This document shows, one piece after another, positions 23,701 through 26,067 of a stretch of DNA of 26,067 nucleotides. The stretch spans positions 1 to 26,067 of the IMG/VR virus record IMGVR_UViG_3300042350_001128, one strand, 5' to 3'. The DNA comes from a virus. Both the position numbers and the translations under genes were made by a program. Position 1 is the first letter of the stretch; each line of letters starts with the position of its first letter. The notes beneath the pieces are model-generated. The model made no database searches, was not told the origin of the DNA, and saw only the letters and a program-made list of their open reading frames with translations.

Positions 23701-26067
23701 GCAGCTCGTCGAGTTTGTTTATTGCCGCCATAGGTCATGTCGTACACCGCAGCATCTATTATATAGCTTATATCACGTTGGCATTTTTGTACATTATAAC
23801 TAAAGCCAATTAAGTTGTTGGTGATAAAATCAATTGTACCTTGCTGTATTGTTGAACTTTGAGCTAAGAGGTTAGTAGCTGCATCGTCAACACTACTTGT
23901 ATTCCAAGAATAGTCAGGTAGTTCTTCTTGTGGAGTTGAAACTAATCCGTCATTTATTGCATCTATAACAATATCAAATAAGTTGTTTGATATATTGCTA
24001 TGTGTTGACAATCCAAATCCTGGAGTTAAAACTTGAGATTCAGTGTTTCCTGTAGTCGGTGTTACAGCAATTCCTTCTATTATATCGGCTGCAACATCTC
24101 TTAGATGTTCAATTGCAGCAGAAGTTTCTGTTTCTTGTGTAGGTATCTGAGTAGTACCGTAGTTGTAATACGCTCTAGCAGCAACTAAAATAGCTTTGTT
24201 ACCGCCGTATAATAGATCGTGTGTTACAGCATCTATTAGATACCCAGTGTCTCTAGCACAAAGAGATTCGTTGTATGTAAGTCCGCTTAGATCGGAATTA
24301 ATGTAAGATATAACACTTGACTGAAGACTTGTTTTTTGTGTTTGTAACGATATTCTTGCATTTGCATATTCCGAAGATACCCAACTAAAATCTGGCAATA
24401 CTTGAGAAGGCAATGTATCAATGTCGTCAATTGCATTTGCAATATCTTGAGACAGTTCGATTAACCTGTCTACTTCTGTACTACTTGCTGCTATGCTTCC
24501 TAAATCTTGTAGTTCGGCGTTGCCTGCTTGTGGAGTTATAGGTATACCTTGTATAATGTCGCCTAAGATATTAGTTAAATGATTAAACGCTGCAACTGTT
24601 TCAGTTTTTTCAGTTGGTACAACACTTGTCGTTCCATTCCAGTACGATTGTGCTGCAATTCTTGTTGCATAATTACCACCATACATTATGTCATGACTTA
24701 ACGCATCTACAAACAACTTTACGTCTCTGTTACAATAAGTTGTATTAAATGTTAAAGACGGGTATGTATTTTCTACAAATGCTACTACATCTGCACCTAT
24801 AAACTCTCTGTTATTTTGTAGTTGTTCTTTTGCATAAATTTGATCTGTCGGTACGCCAGATTCATCCCAAATTAAATTATCTGCTGCTATTGTTGTGCTT
24901 TCAGTTCCATTAACAATAATATCAATTATTTCGTCAAATCCTGCATTTGCTCTTAGCAACGCATTACTCGAACTTACTAGTAAGGTTCCTACTAATGATT
25001 TTAAATGTGTAATCGCCGAAACTGTTTGCACAACTTGGTCGTCTATTACCGGCGAAGCAACTGCTCGTTGGTATGATAAACCGGCAGTAACTGAATTATA
25101 ATTTGTTCCTAGTGCAACATCAAGACTTACTGCATCTACTATAAGTCCGACGTCACGAGAACACTTTGCACTATCATATATAAAATAGTTGTCATTGATC
25201 CATGCTATGGTTTCGGCAACTAGAAAATCCCTGTTGTCCTGTAGCTGTCTCGATGCATCTCTTAGTTCAGTACTAGCACTAGGAGGATAGTTAAATGTTT
25301 TTCCTTCGCTTGGAAGATCTTCGTATTCAATCACACTTAACAAATCGTCAAATCTATCACCTACTGCGGTTGATACCGATGAACTAGATATTGTTGCAAG
25401 TTGTGCTAGACGTTTAGTTTCTCTTAATGCTAAAATAGTAGCAGGCAACTGATTAGCGTCTACTACCGAAGCGGTTGCTCGTTTATAAGCAAGTCCGGCA
25501 GTTATGCTATTATAATTTGTGTTCAGCCTTACATCTCTTGCAACGGCATCTAAAATCAATGCTACGTCACGTTTGCATTTTGTTCTATCATATGTAAAAT
25601 CTGGATAGTTGTCTATTATAAAGTCAGAAATCTCAGTTACTGCGGTAGATTTATTTGCAAAAATTTGTCTCGATGCGTTTTGTATTTGCGAAGTTGCCCA
25701 AGTTATTTCCGGATAACTTGCTACAGGTAAACCACTTATAGTAGAATTATCAACAACGTCAATAAAAATTTGTACTAAATCAGATATTTCGTCAACTTCC
25801 AATCCTGTAGCATTATCGCTACTAGTATCTTGAGTTAACGGGTTGGCTGGAGTTTTTTCAATCAAGTTACCTAGAATAATTTGTCCTACAATATACTGTA
25901 GATGTTGATATGCTTCAACTGTAGGGTCAATTTCGTTTGCGTTTACTAGTTGAATACTGGTTTCTATAAAGTATGCATTAGATGCATTTCTTGTCGCAGT
26001 GTTGCCTTTATAAAGTATGTCATAAGACAACGCATCAACAATGTATCCGGCGTCTCTATAAAACTTG
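20691..26067 (-). CDS. Second giant fibre/structural protein, N-terminus outside window
   Basis: Open from the window edge (first full codon at 26066) to TAA at 20691: at least 1791 residues visible. The frame at 26066-26031 reads KFYRDAGYIVDA and joins a TTG (Leu) codon at 26030, so the TTG is internal and the gene starts beyond the window. The first ~770 visible residues form a helical array of six C-x-RD units. Next come a GAGITYNALP domain with QIGNFKVGNFF (about 23060-23220), beta cassettes with VNGGDITT and VNAFGAAT repeats, TGALVVTGGVGIG cassettes, a TSVTGQVRFNTNVGQFEGYD module typical of fibres, and the end GGTGASTFTENGILYG...DGGTF. It shares the helical unit, YNALP domain and GGVGIA-type cassettes with the 3874-residue fibre. 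It lacks an S74 domain. A fibre or baseplate-proximal structural role is inferred. Confidence 0.82.
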   Translation of the reverse strand, partial: KFYRDAGYIVDALSYDILYKGNTATRNASNAYFIETSIQLVNANEIDPTVEAYQHLQYIVGQIILGNLIEKTPANPLTQDTSSDNATGLEVDEISDLVQIFIDVVDNSTISGLPVASYPEITWATSQIQNASRQIFANKSTAVTEISDFIIDNYPDFTYDRTKCKRDVALILDAVARDVRLNTNYNSITAGLAYKRATASVVDANQLPATILALRETKRLAQLATISSSSVSTAVGDRFDDLLSVIEYEDLPSEGKTFNYPPSASTELRDASRQLQDNRDFLVAETIAWINDNYFIYDSAKCSRDVGLIVDAVSLDVALGTNYNSVTAGLSYQRAVASPVIDDQVVQTVSAITHLKSLVGTLLVSSSNALLRANAGFDEIIDIIVNGTESTTIAADNLIWDESGVPTDQIYAKEQLQNNREFIGADVVAFVENTYPSLTFNTTYCNRDVKLFVDALSHDIMYGGNYATRIAAQSYWNGTTSVVPTEKTETVAAFNHLTNILGDIIQGIPITPQAGNAELQDLGSIAASSTEVDRLIELSQDIANAIDDIDTLPSQVLPDFSWVSSEYANARISLQTQKTSLQSSVISYINSDLSGLTYNESLCARDTGYLIDAVTHDLLYGGNKAILVAARAYYNYGTTQIPTQETETSAAIEHLRDVAADIIEGIAVTPTTGNTESQVLTPGFGLSTHSNISNNLFDIVIDAINDGLVSTPQEELPDYSWNTSSVDDAATNLLAQSSTIQQGTIDFITNNLIGFSYNVQKCQRDISYIIDAAVYDMTYGGNKQTRRAAEAYYNGAVLGNAIVGTADQSGVSEFSYKHLATVLKEIALNNTITPSEDVTETQVIGSSAGSSTSANYIWILVEKIAEVIKNGNTSLPTEVNHSYSTLADVTINAKRELVLTNTDDIVDETIIMLNQEYGGTATISLFPGVTFVLDNTLSSLQNVSTVSTSGHAFEYVGAGITYNALPFFGGVPIAANEFVETNNGKVFAGGVVDQIGNFKVGNFFRVNALTGAITLNANEISLSGITSIGPFRRDGIPVGVELREVSENGDLTSSLGTPDSYTVPTQTAVISYVENRYLNKITGGTVEDDVIFETDIQVNGGDLSSTAVTFNLINDNAQTVNAFGGATDINIGALIGTTTVNNTLEVIGTSLFQDDVTITGIANVSVPDNTSDVFSIYQGSFNYFTIDTVNGTENVTFGETPIVNILNTTNSSTYSTGALVVTGGVGIGGNLSVNGDLTINGSIDLGNAAVDSLVVTGDAEFNIPDNIAVAFEIKESTNSYVAIDTTNSSEAIKFGTVPSIIVLNETDSSDKDTGAVIVQGGVGIEKNLNVGANLSVVQDATVTGDLAVNGGDITTTAGTFNILNTTATTVNAFGAATTLNIGAATGTLTVNNELTIFDSVASIQLPVGTTAERPTSVTGQVRFNTNVGQFEGYDGIAWNSLGGVRDVDGNTYIIAESSPAANENELMFYTDGIERMNLSTTRLRVDDTVDVRIENTTASSAYNTGALVVTGGVGIGKELHVNQYIGGNTSGELQLTNYASDKIIIKASTIESPEEVKWISNAPDSSADAIVYPIILAHHSVSGTPTINSGTGLKFELETDTSIFTIGGILDVVVTDVTNLAEYFDMSFKTMTNGTLTEKFKLGSTVATITGDLAVNGGDITTSAGTFNLLNVTPTTINAFGNATVINIGKTGGLTTFDQSVTVNEDLAVDEDLTVNGSLILTNNDLAVQYGGTGASTFTENGILYGDTANPIQVTAAAGTSDIATSYQILTVTSNVDSTPVWTDTIDGGTF
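21031..22790 (-). repeat. Three dispersed VNGGDITT/VNAFG cassettes in the second fibre
   Basis: Related stretches of about 85 bases start at 21031, 21952 and 22702 (plus-strand gcattaa...). They encode VNGGDITTSAGTFNLL...INAFGNAT, VNGGDITTTAGTFNIL...VNAFGAAT and VNGGDLSSTAVTFNLI...VNAFGGAT. The first two share long DNA matches around cgccgccgtttacagc. These are short beta modules of the fibre shaft. Confidence 0.75.
23690..26067 (-). repeat. Six-copy helical C-x-RD repeat array
   Basis: Units of about 140-159 residues, each with the core C-x-RD-x-x-x-(I/V)-DA-x-x-x-D-x-x-x-(G/N)-x-N-x-x-x-x-x-A-x-x-x-Y. The cores lie near 26050 (cut by the edge; Tyr or similar replaces Cys), 25585, 25166, 24737, 24263 and 23786. 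Each core is followed by a helix with HL-x-x-(I/V) and then an I-x-x-x-P loop. Copies 1-2 are more alike (TNYNS, AGL) and copies 3-5 form a second group (YGGN). A decayed copy without the Cys lies in the other fibre near 19012-19060. Confidence 0.85.

Overview
The window comes from a T4-like tailed phage (contractile-tail myovirus), most likely marine. The evidence is a set of neck and tail-completion proteins (gp13, gp14, gp15) in the form known from marine T4-like phages. There are also two very large modular tail-fibre genes with the repeat vocabulary common in marine T4-like phages, and candidate late promoters of the octamer type GATAAATA (T4 consensus TATAAATA). The DNA is AT-rich and genes are packed with almost no spacers. 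The host cannot be read from the sequence; a low-GC marine bacterium such as a cyanobacterium or a SAR11-type cell is a guess.

Layout: (1) 1-620, minus strand: neck protein gp13, cut by the window edge. (2) 639-659: a perfect palindrome holding one late-promoter octamer on each strand, between divergent gp13 and gp14. (3) 665-3820, plus strand: gp14 (head-tail neck), gp15 (tail completion), then a small Nudix hydrolase. (4) 3795-8879, minus strand: an operon of a 57-residue structural-type protein, a 133-residue unknown, a compact GT-A glycosyltransferase, and a remarkable 1300-residue protein. The last has eight ~100-residue tandem repeats that look like degenerate pieces of a GT-A glycosyltransferase fold, with intact DxD motifs only in its first and last modules. 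(5) 8963-20587, minus strand: a 3874-residue tail fibre ending in a self-cleaving S74 intramolecular chaperone. (6) 20691 to beyond 26067, minus strand: a second large fibre/structural protein (at least 1791 residues visible, 5' end outside the window) that begins with a helical repeat array and shares several modules with the first fibre.

How it fits together: gp13, gp14 and gp15 join the filled head to the finished tail. The two giant fibres probably form the host-recognition apparatus, and the 57-residue protein may be a small fibre accessory. The two glycosyltransferase-like proteins lie downstream of the fibres on the same strand, so they could decorate virion proteins or host surface glycans; this is inference from context. 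All minus-strand genes from 26067 down to 3795 read in one direction, with hairpins and candidate late promoters at the fibre boundaries. No stretch longer than about 105 bases lacks a gene. I saw no tRNA gene, CRISPR array, integrase, transposon or host metabolic gene apart from the Nudix hydrolase.
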